Of a stretch of 64,000 nucleotides of DNA, positions 53,679-63,196 are shown one piece after another. The stretch spans positions 434,001-498,000 of the forward strand of contig CP071306.1 of the NCBI GenBank assembly GCA_027563145.1, in the 5' to 3' direction. The position numbers and the translations under genes are program-made. How positions within the stretch are numbered: the stretch's first letter is position 1; the number at the start of each line of letters is the position of its first letter. The stretch comes from Halocatena halophila. GTDB lineage: Archaea; Halobacteriota; Halobacteria; Halobacteriales; Haloarculaceae. A model generated the notes under the pieces. It did no database searches and was not told the DNA's origin. It saw only the letters and a list, made by a program, of their open reading frames with translations.

Positions 53679-54215
53679 ATGTGGCCCTGGGATCATCTCG
53701 CGCTGGGCTATGTCGGATACTCGGTGTACATCCACAGCCGACGCGGGCGACCACCCGGATCTGCCGAAACCCTGGCACTGGCCATTGGCACGCAGTTTCC
53801 AGATCTGCTCGATAAACCACTTGCCTGGCAGTTCCACGTCCTTCCATCCGGAACGACGCTGTTCCATTCTGCATTCACAGCGGTGGGACTCTGTGGGCTC
53901 CTCGTATACTTTCATCGGACGCCCGTTTCGGAGGCGTTCGCGCTAGGGTATCTGCTACACCTGCCGGCAGACATGCTGTATCCGGCGCTGATGGGAAACG
54001 GCCTCTGGACCTCGTTTCTCTGGTGGCCGCTGGTGGCAAGTGGACCCTCCAGGTCCACCACGTTGCTCTCGAAAACGATGGAGCTGTTCACAGGTGCCCT
54101 CGTGCAGGTACAAACGCCGTCGGGATGGGTGTATCTTGTCGTTGAGCTCTGTGTGCTCGGAATTGCTGGTGTGCTCTGGCTGCGTGATGGCCATCCAGGG
54201 ATCGGCTGGAACTAG
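53679..54215 (+). CDS. Membrane-bound metal-dependent hydrolase-like protein (DUF457/YdjM)
   Basis: A 178-residue protein with about four hydrophobic helices and conserved polar residues typical of the YdjM/DUF457 family: WPWDHLALGYVGYS at the start, the central GTQFPDLLDKPLAW and LLHLPADMLYP. The Asp/His residues may bind metal near the membrane. Activity is unproven. It is tightly coupled to the DUF1616 gene (2-bp gap). Confidence 0.75.
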   Translation: MWPWDHLALGYVGYSVYIHSRRGRPPGSAETLALAIGTQFPDLLDKPLAWQFHVLPSGTTLFHSAFTAVGLCGLLVYFHRTPVSEAFALGYLLHLPADMLYPALMGNGLWTSFLWWPLVASGPSRSTTLLSKTMELFTGALVQVQTPSGWVYLVVELCVLGIAGVLWLRDGHPGIGWN

Positions 54216-54218
54216 TGC

Positions 54219-55811
54219 TCACTCGATATAACCCAGATCGGCCAATTGATCCTCGATGGACTGATCAGTCGTTGTCGTCCGTGAAGAGGGCTCGAACGGG
54301 GGATACTCCTGTTCGCCGCTGGAGGAGACGATCTCCAGGGCGTCGCCATCCATCTCGGACGACGCCGGGACGCCGAGCGTAGCGAGCACGGTTGGGGCAA
54401 CGTCGAACAGATGCGCACCCTCAAGCGGTGCGGATGCATCGATGGCCGCCCCCTCTGCGGCAATTATTCCAAACCGCTTGTGGTTCCATGGCTCATCCGG
54501 CTGGCTGAACTGTTCCGTGCCGATTCGCGTCGAAAGGAACTGATCGAAGTTCGATGGCACCGTCACGATGTCCGGGCCACGGTCTACATGCGGTCCGTGG
54601 AAAAACTGTTCGCGGGGTTCGACCGTTTCGAACACCGGATCGCCTGAGGGCGTTTCTACCTCACGCAACGTGCTGATTAGCTCCTTACGAACGTCCTCAT
54701 ATGCCTGTTGAGCGACCGTCCCGTTCGGTTCACGACCGGCAAGGTTGATTCGGACGCCCATCTCCGTCCGTGAACGCATATACGCCGTAGAGCGTTCGAA
54801 ATTCACCTGCTCGGCCGCCGATGAGATGAGCGTCGACGGAACGCGCTCGGCGACGAACGACCGCAGCCCCATCGTCGAGAGAATCGATTCGATCCGCTGG
54901 CTGGTGAGTCCCAGTCGTGCGGCCCCTGTGAGTACCCACTCGATCGGGTGTTGCTCGGGGGTATTTCCCACACCGCCACGCTTTAGCTGGCGCTCTCTGA
55001 CGCCCGCCCAGGACGGCATTCCACTCCCGCCGTTCGTGGCTGTGACGTACCCTTCGTTTTTGAGAAAATCGTTCACCAGGAACGATCGGCCGTCGTACGG
55101 ACCAATTCCGTGATCGCTCACCACGAGGACGTTCTGGGGAGAACAGGCCGACAGAATCGACCCAATCTGGGCGTCTACCGCCCGGTAGACGCGTCGGAGC
55201 TCCTCCCAGTCACCGGGTCGCTTATGGCAGATCGCGTCCGTCCATTGAAACTGCACAAAGCCGAATTCCGGCTCGAACCGCTCAACGAGATACCGAAACG
55301 CATCGCCTCGCATTCTGATACAGTCGGTCGCTTGCTCGACGGTGCCATAGACGCTGTACTCACCAATGGCAGCTTCGAGCTCTGCAAGGAGTCCCTCGGG
55401 GTGGCAGGTAGGCGATTCGGGTGCGGTGTAGCCCGGAACGAGTGCGCCATCGAATGGTCGTGGCGGATGGGTGACCGGAACGTTGACGACGACAGAGCTG
55501 TAGCCGTGGTGGTCAAGATACTCCCAGAGCGTGCGCCGTCGAACGTGGGTTGCGTTCACGACGGTCCAGTCATAGCCATCGAAGGACAAGAAATCGTAGA
55601 CGCCGTGCTTTCCGGGATTGACGCCGGTGTACAGGGACGGCCAGGCACTTGCCGTCCAGGGTGGTATCTGTGATTCGAGTGCCCCACTGCAGTTCGAAAA
55701 CAGTCGTTTGAGGGTGGGGAGATCACCCGCATCGAACTGCGGTTCGAGGACCGACCGACATCCCGCATCGATACCGATCACGACCGTCCGCAGAGACCCC
55801 TGTTCGGCCAT
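54219..55811 (-). CDS. Alkaline-phosphatase-superfamily phosphodiesterase
   Basis: A 530-residue enzyme of the type I phosphodiesterase/nucleotide pyrophosphatase group. It has the N-terminal metal-binding aspartate in VVIGIDAG, the nucleophile region IPPWTASAWPSLYTG (Thr or Ser), VVSDHGIGPYDG with Asp-His ligands, and a His near HLFDVAPTVLATLG. It probably hydrolyses phosphodiester or phosphate groups, possibly on lipid- or nucleotide-linked sugars given the surrounding glycan genes. There is no signal peptide. The start MAEQGSLRTV is preferred to one 75 bp upstream. It converges on the DUF457 gene, 3 bp apart. Confidence 0.83.
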   Translation of the reverse strand: MAEQGSLRTVVIGIDAGCRSVLEPQFDAGDLPTLKRLFSNCSGALESQIPPWTASAWPSLYTGVNPGKHGVYDFLSFDGYDWTVVNATHVRRRTLWEYLDHHGYSSVVVNVPVTHPPRPFDGALVPGYTAPESPTCHPEGLLAELEAAIGEYSVYGTVEQATDCIRMRGDAFRYLVERFEPEFGFVQFQWTDAICHKRPGDWEELRRVYRAVDAQIGSILSACSPQNVLVVSDHGIGPYDGRSFLVNDFLKNEGYVTATNGGSGMPSWAGVRERQLKRGGVGNTPEQHPIEWVLTGAARLGLTSQRIESILSTMGLRSFVAERVPSTLISSAAEQVNFERSTAYMRSRTEMGVRINLAGREPNGTVAQQAYEDVRKELISTLREVETPSGDPVFETVEPREQFFHGPHVDRGPDIVTVPSNFDQFLSTRIGTEQFSQPDEPWNHKRFGIIAAEGAAIDASAPLEGAHLFDVAPTVLATLGVPASSEMDGDALEIVSSSGEQEYPPFEPSSRTTTTDQSIEDQLADLGYIE

Positions 55812-55882
55812 TACCCGGTTATCGACCGTCGAACCCTTTGTTATGCCATTCTTTCTCGAACGCGCGGGGGCTCTGCTGGTGG

Positions 55883-56446
55883 TCACTCGTCGTCAGGGGG
55901 CGTAATCGGCAACGCTCGACGTTGCTGTCGTTTTGTATACAGATGCACCAACGAGGTGACAGCGAACACGAGGAGAATCAACACACCGACAGCGGTCACC
56001 GGAACGAGCGAAAACGGCCCCGTTTCGATAGTTCCGACGGCGAACAACAGCACACAGACGACCGTCATCGATGGATAAACAAGCTCCCAGGGGATCTCCG
56101 GTCCGTCCTCTGCCGGTAGATACTTCTCGATCGTCTTAGACGAGGATGTCAGCTCGACCCTCCCAGAATCACTGTCATACGTGACGATCCCGGCCTCCTC
56201 GAGCTTCGGGACGTGGGTCTGATACAACGAAACGTACGCTCGCTTGCGTTGTTGCTCGCTCAGTGAATCGACTGTCGTGTCGTACTCCCAGGCCGCAACG
56301 TGGTCTGCAAGGTTGGTCAACTCGATCCCAGAGGACTCACTGCGGAGATAATGAAGGACGTACCGACGTCGAGGACTGCTCAGTAGATCGAAAACGGTGT
56401 CCTGCGACAGCGACTCCGAACTACCAGTTGTTTCGTTTTGTGACAT
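55883..56446 (-). CDS. Membrane-anchored winged-helix regulator (DUF7344-like)
   Basis: A 187-residue protein. Residues ~18-115 form a haloarchaeal winged helix (TVFDLLSSPRRRYVLHYL, then YQTHVPKLEEAGIVTYD). Two transmembrane helices follow (VYPSMTVVCVLLFAVG; LVPVTAVGVLILLVFAV) with a basic tail. This family is typical of haloarchaea, where members often flank exopolysaccharide or surface loci. It may sense membrane conditions and control the cluster starting 300 bp away. The start MSQNETTGSS is preferred to one 30 bp upstream. Confidence 0.8.
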   Translation of the reverse strand: MSQNETTGSSESLSQDTVFDLLSSPRRRYVLHYLRSESSGIELTNLADHVAAWEYDTTVDSLSEQQRKRAYVSLYQTHVPKLEEAGIVTYDSDSGRVELTSSSKTIEKYLPAEDGPEIPWELVYPSMTVVCVLLFAVGTIETGPFSLVPVTAVGVLILLVFAVTSLVHLYTKRQQRRALPITPPDDE

Positions 56447-56748
56447 ACGAACTCCTTGCCCTCGCCGCCAGGACACAGTGTACTGCCACCGCGTCCTTTG
56501 TTACGATCGACCTACGGTCTATAGGGTCACGTTACTCGAGACGAAGATGGTCCGTATGACGACCAGCGAAGGCACCAGTAGACAATACATTCAGCAGTCG
56601 GGAATATTCACGAAGCTCCACCTTACTCGATGAACACTGAGAATAACAAAGCAGTGGGCTGGAGTGATGTTTCTCGTATGGCGTTACATCCACAATGCGA
56701 CGTGTACGGCATCGTCCACGTAGTTGAACCACCAGGTTGGAGATAACC
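56447..56748. other. Divergent intergenic region before the glycan cluster
   Basis: This 302-bp stretch should hold the promoters of the membrane-anchored regulator and of the glycan cluster. I see no coding sequence and no clear TATA box at the expected distance from the ATG at 56749. Confidence 0.5.
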
Positions 56749-57774
56749 ATGACAGAACGCATCTCAGTCGGAGTGATCGGTGTGGGCTCGATGGGTGCCC
56801 ATCACGCACGCGCCTACACTGAACTCCCACAGACGACGCTCGTTGGAATTGCCGATCAGGATACCGACGCTGCCACATCGGTGGCTGCGGAGTATGGCAC
56901 ACAGGTCCTTGAACAGTCGGCGCTGTTAGACCGCGTTGATGCGGTTTCAATTGCAGTTCCGACGGCTGCTCACGCAGAGGTTGCTCGCTTGGCGATCGAT
57001 GCTGGCGTCGACATCCTGATCGAAAAGCCGTTCGTTCGCGATCCGGCCGTCGGCCGGGATCTGATCGAGCGAGCCAATGAAAACGACGTGTTGATTCAGG
57101 TTGGTCACGTCGAGCGATTCAATCCGGCGATTCAGACGCTGAGTGACGTGCTGGCTGACCGTGACGTGATTGCGGTCGATGCTCGACGACTTGGACCACC
57201 TGTCGATCGCTCCATCGATCGCTCTGTGGCCTACGATCTGATGATCCATGACGTGGACATACTGCTGGCGCTGCTCGAGGGCGCACCCCAGTCAATCAGC
57301 GCGGTCGGCTGTCACAACAACCGCCACGTTACCTCGACGCTCCAGTTCGATCAGGAAATCGTAGGGACGGTAACGGCAAGTCGGCTCACCCAGCAGAAAG
57401 TTCGTGAGTGCTGGATCACAGCCAGCGACTGTCTGGTTGTGGTTGATTACATCGAACAGACCGTCCAGATCCATCGTCACTCCGTCCCGGAGTACGTCGA
57501 CACCGACGACGGCGTCCGATATCGACACGAATCGATAACGGAGCGACCGACAGTCGAGAGCGGTGAGCCACTGAAAAACGAACTGGAGGCGTTCGCTGAG
57601 GCCGTTCGAGAACGGAGTGATCCACCGGTGAGTGGCGTCGACGGGCTGCGTGCCGTCGAAGTGGTACGACGCATCGACTCACTCGCGACAGATCCGACGA
57701 GCGCCATTCCTGGTAGCTCTGGCGGAGGACAACCTATTGACACCAGCGGCCTTGACTTTTCAGGAGGTGTGTGA
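56749..57774 (+). CDS. Gfo/Idh/MocA oxidoreductase
   Basis: A 341-residue NAD-dependent oxidoreductase: Rossmann start VGVIGVGSMGAHHARAY, lysine motif LIEKPFVRD, QVGHVERFNPA and MIHDVDILLALLEG. It is close in layout to UDP-N-acetylglucosamine 3-dehydrogenase-type and inositol-dehydrogenase-type members found in glycan clusters, so an NDP-sugar substrate is plausible. It overlaps the glycosyltransferase by GTGA. An in-frame TTG 12 bp upstream is less likely than the ATG. It is the first gene of the co-directional cluster. Confidence 0.83.
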   Translation: MTERISVGVIGVGSMGAHHARAYTELPQTTLVGIADQDTDAATSVAAEYGTQVLEQSALLDRVDAVSIAVPTAAHAEVARLAIDAGVDILIEKPFVRDPAVGRDLIERANENDVLIQVGHVERFNPAIQTLSDVLADRDVIAVDARRLGPPVDRSIDRSVAYDLMIHDVDILLALLEGAPQSISAVGCHNNRHVTSTLQFDQEIVGTVTASRLTQQKVRECWITASDCLVVVDYIEQTVQIHRHSVPEYVDTDDGVRYRHESITERPTVESGEPLKNELEAFAEAVRERSDPPVSGVDGLRAVEVVRRIDSLATDPTSAIPGSSGGGQPIDTSGLDFSGGV

Positions 57775-58757
57775 CAGTGTATCAAGACCACACTGTTGGC
57801 GTTGTTGTGACCGCGTATAACGAGGAACCGTTCATCGGAGACGTAATCGAGAGCGTTCCCGAGTTCGTCGATCGGGTGTACGTCGTTGATGACTGCTCAA
57901 GCGATGGCACCTGGGAGGCAATCACCGAACACGTGACACCAGCCACGCGGCCTGAGCGTGCCCCAATTCCGGATGGAGGCCAGCACGGCGACGGTCGCGT
58001 GGTGGCCATCCGTCACACGACCAACCAGGGTGTTGGAGGCGCAATCAAAAGCGGCTTCGAACGCGCACTCGAAGACAATCTCGACGTGGTCGCCGTCATG
58101 GATGGCGACGGGCAGATGGACCCCGGACAGCTAGAACGACTCCTCGATCCAATCGTGGAGGGGCCTGCCCACTACGCGAAAGGCAACCGTCTCTCTCAGG
58201 TCGAGCACGTCGACGCTATGTCGCCATTCCGGCTGTTCGGGAACATCCTACTGACAGCGCTCACCAGAATTGTCAGCGGCTACTGGCGAATGCGCGACCC
58301 ACAGAATGGCTACAACGCCATCGACACCGAGTTGCTCCACCGGATTGAGTTCGACCGGCTCCACGACCGGTATGGATTTCGGAACGATCTGTTGATCCAC
58401 CTTGGCGCACACGGCGCAACCGTTGCGGACGTCTCGATGCCGGCAGTGTACGGCGACGAACGGAGCCACATCCGGCTTACGACGTTCGTTCCAGCGCTTT
58501 CATGGCTGCTGGCGAGACGGTTTTTCTGGCGGCTCCAGGCCGATCAGAATCAACCATCAGTCGGCTCACCGTCGGCGGCGCTCGTGCTCAGCCTGCTGAC
58601 CAGCCTCTCGATGGTTGTCCGGCTTCGGCGGCGAGATCGAACGCCAAGGTGGCTCACGAGCCTCATTACGACATTGAGCTGCCTGCTGATGATGTCGACA
58701 GTCGTGGAAGATCGCTACGCGAACGACGAAACGATTACGATTGGGAATCATGAGTAA
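57771..58757 (+). CDS. GT2-family glycosyltransferase
   Basis: A 328-residue inverting glycosyltransferase of GT-A fold. The nucleotide-binding start is VVVTAYNEEPFIGDVIESVP, and the later segments are VVDDCSSDGTW, NQGVGGAIKSGF and the DxD-type VMDGDGQMDP. It has a C-terminal region with two hydrophobic helices (AALVLSLLTSLSMVV; SLITTLSCLLMMS), like dolichol-phosphate-sugar synthases. It may transfer a sugar to a lipid carrier or growing glycan. It starts at GTG overlapping the previous stop as GTGA, and ends 8 bp inside the epimerase gene. Confidence 0.87.
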   Translation: MTVYQDHTVGVVVTAYNEEPFIGDVIESVPEFVDRVYVVDDCSSDGTWEAITEHVTPATRPERAPIPDGGQHGDGRVVAIRHTTNQGVGGAIKSGFERALEDNLDVVAVMDGDGQMDPGQLERLLDPIVEGPAHYAKGNRLSQVEHVDAMSPFRLFGNILLTALTRIVSGYWRMRDPQNGYNAIDTELLHRIEFDRLHDRYGFRNDLLIHLGAHGATVADVSMPAVYGDERSHIRLTTFVPALSWLLARRFFWRLQADQNQPSVGSPSAALVLSLLTSLSMVVRLRRRDRTPRWLTSLITTLSCLLMMSTVVEDRYANDETITIGNHE

Positions 58758-59817
58758 ACGTGTCCTTTCGGTCGTCGGTGCACGACCACAGTTCATCAAG
58801 GCGTTTCCGGTGTCGGCCGCATTAGCCGACAGACACGACGAAATCATCGTCCACACCGGACAGCACTACGACACGTGTCTGTCCGACGTGTTCTTCGAAG
58901 AGCTGGCCATTCCCGAGCCGGCGTACAATCTCGGGGTGGGCTCTGGCACCCACGCCGAGCAGACCGCACAGATGATGATGGAGCTCGATCAGGTGCTCGA
59001 TGCCGAATCGCCGGACGTAGTGATGGTGTACGGTGACACCAACTCCACGCTTGCGGGTGCGCTGGTGGCAGCCAAACGATCGAGTGCGCTCGTCCACGTC
59101 GAGGCTGGGCTGCGATCGAACAACCGATCGATGCCAGAAGAACACAACCGGATCGCCACGGACCATCTCGCGGACGTGTTGATCGCCCCGACGACAGAAG
59201 CGGTCGAAACGCTCGAATCGGAGGATGTTGACGGAGCAATCCACGAAACCGGCGACGTGATGTACGACGCCCTGTTGCGGGTCCGCGAACGGGCGGCCTC
59301 CGTGTCGGAGATTCGTTCGGATCTGGGGGTGACCGAAGACGAGTACGTGCTCGCAACGGTTCACCGGGCCGGCAACACGGCTGACAGATCGCGTCTTCGC
59401 AACATCATTGAGGGGCTTGCTCAATCGCCATTGCCTGTTGTGGTGCCGCTGCATCCACGAACCGAGGCCGCACTGACCGAGTACGGCCTCTATGGGGCTG
59501 CCACCGAGCAACTCCAGATCGTCGATCCGGTTGGCTATCTCGATTTCGTTCACTTGCTCGATGGAGCCAGACTGGTTGCAACCGACTCCGGTGGCGTCCA
59601 GCGCGAGGCGTTCCATCTCGATGTCCCGTGTGTGACGATGCGAGACGAAACGGAGTGGACAAAAACGATCGACTGTGGCTGGAACACGCTTGTCGGTGCC
59701 GACCGCGATCGGATCGCGACGGCGGTCGCCGAGATGGTGCCACCGCGGTCGAAGCCACAACCGTACGGTAACGGTAACGCAGCGAATCTGGTTGCAGAGG
59801 TGATCACGAATGCGTAA
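58750..59817 (+). CDS. wecB: UDP-N-acetylglucosamine 2-epimerase
   Basis: A 355-residue non-hydrolysing epimerase converting UDP-GlcNAc to UDP-ManNAc. Active-site segments are complete: VVGARPQFIK, VYGDTNSTLAGAL (Asp), HVEAGLRSNNR (Glu), MPEEHNRIATDHL (Glu), ATVHRAGNTA (His), VPLHPRTE and ATDSGGVQREAF. UDP-ManNAc is a precursor for ManNAc or ManNAcA in surface glycans. The matching UDP-ManNAc dehydrogenase (wecC) is not in the window. It overlaps both neighbours by 8 bp, so the cluster is translationally coupled. Confidence 0.93.
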   Translation: MSKRVLSVVGARPQFIKAFPVSAALADRHDEIIVHTGQHYDTCLSDVFFEELAIPEPAYNLGVGSGTHAEQTAQMMMELDQVLDAESPDVVMVYGDTNSTLAGALVAAKRSSALVHVEAGLRSNNRSMPEEHNRIATDHLADVLIAPTTEAVETLESEDVDGAIHETGDVMYDALLRVRERAASVSEIRSDLGVTEDEYVLATVHRAGNTADRSRLRNIIEGLAQSPLPVVVPLHPRTEAALTEYGLYGAATEQLQIVDPVGYLDFVHLLDGARLVATDSGGVQREAFHLDVPCVTMRDETEWTKTIDCGWNTLVGADRDRIATAVAEMVPPRSKPQPYGNGNAANLVAEVITNA

Positions 59818-60751
59818 GGACGTACGCGAAACACTCGGCCACCCGTTCGCACTGTGTCTCACACACGATGTGGACCGGCCGTACAAATCATGGCCACAGT
59901 CGGTGTACTACGCGCTAACCGATCCGGATCCATCGCATCTCCTATCGATGGTCCCTGGACAGAACCCCTACTGGCAGTTCGAGACGATCATGGCGATCGA
60001 AAAGTCTCTTGGCGTTAGATCGGCGTTCTACTTCCTGAACGAGCCCGATCTGTTCACAGAAAAATCCCTGGTCGCCTGGACGCAATCGGAAAACTGGATC
60101 CAGCAGTTCGGTCGATACGATATCACCGACTCACAGATCGCCTCGATCATTCGAACGCTCGATTCTGGCGGCTGGGAGATCGGTCTGCACGGTTCGTATC
60201 AGTCCTACCGCGATCAGTTCCGACTGGCCTACGAAAAGGCGGTGCTTGAGTCGATACTGGGCGATACGATTCGTGGCGGTAGACAGCATTATCTCAATCT
60301 GGATCGATCCCAGACCTGGCGCTATCACGCCGAGATGGGGCTTCAGTACGACGCCAGCCTGGGCTCAAGCACGGAGTTCGGATTCACCCACGGATACGGT
60401 GTCAAACGACCGTTTGACGACAGCTTCGTCGTCTTTCCGTTGACAGCGATGGAGGTGGCACTTCCAGATCCGGACGAATCGCCCGAAAAAGCGCGACGAG
60501 AGTGCGAGCAGTTGCTAGCTGAAGCCCACGAGAACGGAGCAGTGATGACCGTACTCTGGCACCTCAGATACTTCAACGAGCGGGAGTTTCCGGGCTACGC
60601 CGATCTGTACCGCTATATCGTCGAGCGTGCGAGAGAGCTCGACGCCTGGATCGGCCCGCCAGGAGAGCTGTATCCCCACCTCGTCGAAGCGTCCGTCGAC
60701 GGATTGCAGGAGGAAGCCCAGGGAAATAAAATACTGCGTGATACGGCATGA
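59810..60751 (+). CDS. Polysaccharide-deacetylase-like protein
   Basis: A 313-residue protein of the NodB/carbohydrate-esterase-4-like group. It opens with the metal-binding-type CLTHDVDRP (Asp, Asp), continues with SAFYFLNEPD and WEIGLHGSYQSY (the His-x3-Ser/His type element), and ends with TVLWHLRYFNEREFPGY. There is no signal peptide, so it acts in the cytoplasm, probably on a nucleotide- or lipid-linked N-acetyl sugar, or it is a non-catalytic relative. It overlaps the epimerase by 8 bp. Confidence 0.75.
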   Translation: MRKDVRETLGHPFALCLTHDVDRPYKSWPQSVYYALTDPDPSHLLSMVPGQNPYWQFETIMAIEKSLGVRSAFYFLNEPDLFTEKSLVAWTQSENWIQQFGRYDITDSQIASIIRTLDSGGWEIGLHGSYQSYRDQFRLAYEKAVLESILGDTIRGGRQHYLNLDRSQTWRYHAEMGLQYDASLGSSTEFGFTHGYGVKRPFDDSFVVFPLTAMEVALPDPDESPEKARRECEQLLAEAHENGAVMTVLWHLRYFNEREFPGYADLYRYIVERARELDAWIGPPGELYPHLVEASVDGLQEEAQGNKILRDTA

Positions 60752-60812
60752 GATCGACCACACGCCGCCAGTATCACGCGATCGACCGACACACACGACA
60801 CAGGAGCCACCA

Positions 60813-61832
60813 ATGAGCTCATCATCAATCGACAGCCGCGAACTGACGCTCGAGGAGTACAGCGAGGCACTGCCATCGAACGGAACAGAAGTGTTCCACA
60901 GCCCAGCAGCCCTGTCGGCGATAGAATCACACACCGACAGTGAGTTGCGTGTGTACGGCGGGTTCAAGGGCGATCAAGCGGTGGCACTCTTGCCGGTGTT
61001 CGTCGCCGAGAAGGCCATCGGACGGATCGTTACGTCGCCACCACCGTCGATGTCGATCCCACGGCTTGGCCCGCTGTTGTTGACCAACAGCCCGAAGCAA
61101 CGGAAAATCGAATCCGTAAACGAGGGGTTTACGGCGTCCGTTCTGGACGATCTTGGGGTGAACGAGCGACTCACCCTGTTTAGAATGGTTTGTCCTCGAA
61201 ACTACGGAGACCCACGCCCCTTCCAGTGGAATCGACTGGACGTGTCTCCGGAGTTTACCTACGTGCTTGATCTCTCCGATCACACCGATGAGACGGTGAT
61301 GGAGCCGTTCAGTCGGAGCCTCAGAAACGAGATGCGACGCGGTGAAGAAACTGACATCTCGGTTGCGATTGAGGGGCGTGGAGCAGCAAAACGAATCTGG
61401 AAATCGGTGCAGGACCATTTCACAGCACAGGGCATCCAGAGCACGCTGAGCTGGGAATTCATCGCCGAACTGCTTGGTGCGCTTCCGGAAAACCATCGGG
61501 TGTACGTTGCACGCGAGCCGGATGGGACGTTCTCGAGTGGCATTATCGTGCTGTACTCGAACGACACGGCGTACTTCTGGCTCGGTGGTATCCAGGAAAC
61601 GTACGACGGAATCAGCGTCAACAGCCTGCTTCACCGAACCGTCATCGAAGATATCGTTTCCGAACCGTCACTGGAGTCGATCACGAGATACGATCTCGTC
61701 GGCGCGAACACCGAACGGCTCTGTCAGTACAAGGGGAAGTTCAGCGGCGATCTCATCCCCTACTACGTCGTCGAATCGGGCGGTCCAGAGATGGCGCTTG
61801 CAAAGGGAGCCTATGAGCTCACCGCACGGTGA
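60813..61832 (+). CDS. FemAB/GNAT-fold acyltransferase-like protein
   Basis: A 339-residue protein of the FemAB-like double-GNAT type. Landmarks include SPPPSMSIPRLGPLLL, SRSLRNEMRRGEE, TFSSGIIVLYSNDTAYFWLGG and the end YDLVGANTERLCQYKGKF, which matches the FemAB-type K-x-K-F ending. In bacteria FemAB proteins add amino acids from tRNA to peptidoglycan; archaea lack that polymer, so here it may add an acyl or aminoacyl group to a sugar. It is a paralogue of the gene at 63197. An upstream frame overlapping the deacetylase gene is not used. Confidence 0.78.
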   Translation: MSSSSIDSRELTLEEYSEALPSNGTEVFHSPAALSAIESHTDSELRVYGGFKGDQAVALLPVFVAEKAIGRIVTSPPPSMSIPRLGPLLLTNSPKQRKIESVNEGFTASVLDDLGVNERLTLFRMVCPRNYGDPRPFQWNRLDVSPEFTYVLDLSDHTDETVMEPFSRSLRNEMRRGEETDISVAIEGRGAAKRIWKSVQDHFTAQGIQSTLSWEFIAELLGALPENHRVYVAREPDGTFSSGIIVLYSNDTAYFWLGGIQETYDGISVNSLLHRTVIEDIVSEPSLESITRYDLVGANTERLCQYKGKFSGDLIPYYVVESGGPEMALAKGAYELTAR

Positions 61833-61860
61833 CGATTGCCTGTCAGCGACCACACCAATC

Positions 61861-63159
61861 ATGACACAACGAATTCCAGCCCATACGGCCGAACGATCCG
61901 CGGTTGAGGATGAGCGACAGCTCATGGATCGATTGCGAGAGACACTCGCGTTCGCCCGTGCGCGCGACTATCGCGGATGGGATTACGGCGACGGCATGTC
62001 CTCACGACTGCTGAAGTGGCTTCCGATTGACAACAAATGGCTCAATATTGCCGTACAGGAGCTGGCAAAGCGGCCACCGGTCAACCTGCGGCCGCTGTTG
62101 CTCGTCGAACAGAAACGAAACTACAAGGGAACTGCCCTGTTTGCGATGTCGAATCTCAACATGGCGCGGCTGCTCGGCGAGTTCGACGACGCCGACTCTG
62201 ATGGCATCGATCTGGCGGCGACAGCAACGAACGGTCATCAGGCAAATCAGGACAAAAGCGGGGTGAACTACACGAAAGAAGCCTACGATCTGAACGAGTG
62301 GCTGATCGCCAACCGGAGTGTCGGCTATCACGGGTTCTGTGGGGGGCACAAACATCCGATCCAGCATCTCGACGGAAAAGGCCTCCCGAACGATCCGGAC
62401 ATCGTTTCGACCTCGTTTGCGGTCAAATCACTGCTGTCGGCCGCCCCGCTCGATCCGATGTATCCATCAATTGCGAAAACGGCGTCGGACTTTCTCATTG
62501 AGGATCTGAACTACCGATCGGTCGATGATGGTGCACGGATCGATTATCACTTCAACCATCCATCGGACGCGTACACGATCAACGCCGGTGCGATCGGGGC
62601 GCGAATGTTGATCGATCTGTACGCCTACTTCGACGACGAACGACTCCGGGAACGCGCCGAAGGTATCCTCGATCACGTGGTGGATCTACAGACAGACATT
62701 GGTGGCTGGACGTATCGAGAGCCACCGTCGGCGTCGCATCTATCGATGGACAACCACCACAACGGGTTCATCGTTGAGGCGTTGCTCCGATACCGGGAGG
62801 TAACCGGCAGCGACCGGTACAACGAGACGATCGATTCGTCGCTCTCGTTCTATCGAAACACGTTGTTCGATCCGTCAGGCGCGCCAAACTGGGACGAAAC
62901 CAGCACCTACCCTCGTGACATTCACGCAAGCGCACAGGGAATACTGGTGTTTACTTACTCCGGCAATCTCGACTTCGCCCGGCGTATCATCGCCTGGACG
63001 CTTGATCAGCTCTACCGCGGCGAGGGACAGTTTTACTACCGGAAACACCGACTCTACACCACTCGAATTACGCTGATGCGGTGGTGTCAAGCGTGGATGG
63101 CGTATGCGATTTCGGAGTATCTGCGAGCGCTCAAAAACGGAGCCAATCCAACGCTGTGA
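61861..63159 (+). CDS. Six-hairpin (alpha/alpha barrel) glycosidase-like protein
   Basis: A 432-residue protein with repeated helical hairpins typical of (alpha/alpha)6 barrels: DYRGWDYGDGMSSRLLKWLP, then NVxxG-type motifs such as STSFAVKSLLSA, TINAGAIGARMLIDLYAYF, DNHHNGFIVEALLRY and RDIHASAQGILVF. These hairpins occur in glycoside hydrolases, epimerases and lyases; catalytic residues are not certain. Homologues in haloarchaeal surface loci are often misannotated as antibiotic transporter permeases, although I see no membrane helices. The ATG at 61813, overlapping the FemAB gene by 20 bp, is an alternative start. Confidence 0.7.
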   Translation: MTQRIPAHTAERSAVEDERQLMDRLRETLAFARARDYRGWDYGDGMSSRLLKWLPIDNKWLNIAVQELAKRPPVNLRPLLLVEQKRNYKGTALFAMSNLNMARLLGEFDDADSDGIDLAATATNGHQANQDKSGVNYTKEAYDLNEWLIANRSVGYHGFCGGHKHPIQHLDGKGLPNDPDIVSTSFAVKSLLSAAPLDPMYPSIAKTASDFLIEDLNYRSVDDGARIDYHFNHPSDAYTINAGAIGARMLIDLYAYFDDERLRERAEGILDHVVDLQTDIGGWTYREPPSASHLSMDNHHNGFIVEALLRYREVTGSDRYNETIDSSLSFYRNTLFDPSGAPNWDETSTYPRDIHASAQGILVFTYSGNLDFARRIIAWTLDQLYRGEGQFYYRKHRLYTTRITLMRWCQAWMAYAISEYLRALKNGANPTL

Positions 63160-63196
63160 TTGTGGCGGGCAGTTGTACCCTTTTCATTCGGTTTGT

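Noticed and set aside
58822..59886. A 354-codon open frame antisense to the UDP-GlcNAc 2-epimerase
   Set aside because: The epimerase motifs are complete on the plus strand and overlap-coupled to neighbours; the antisense frame has no recognisable domain.
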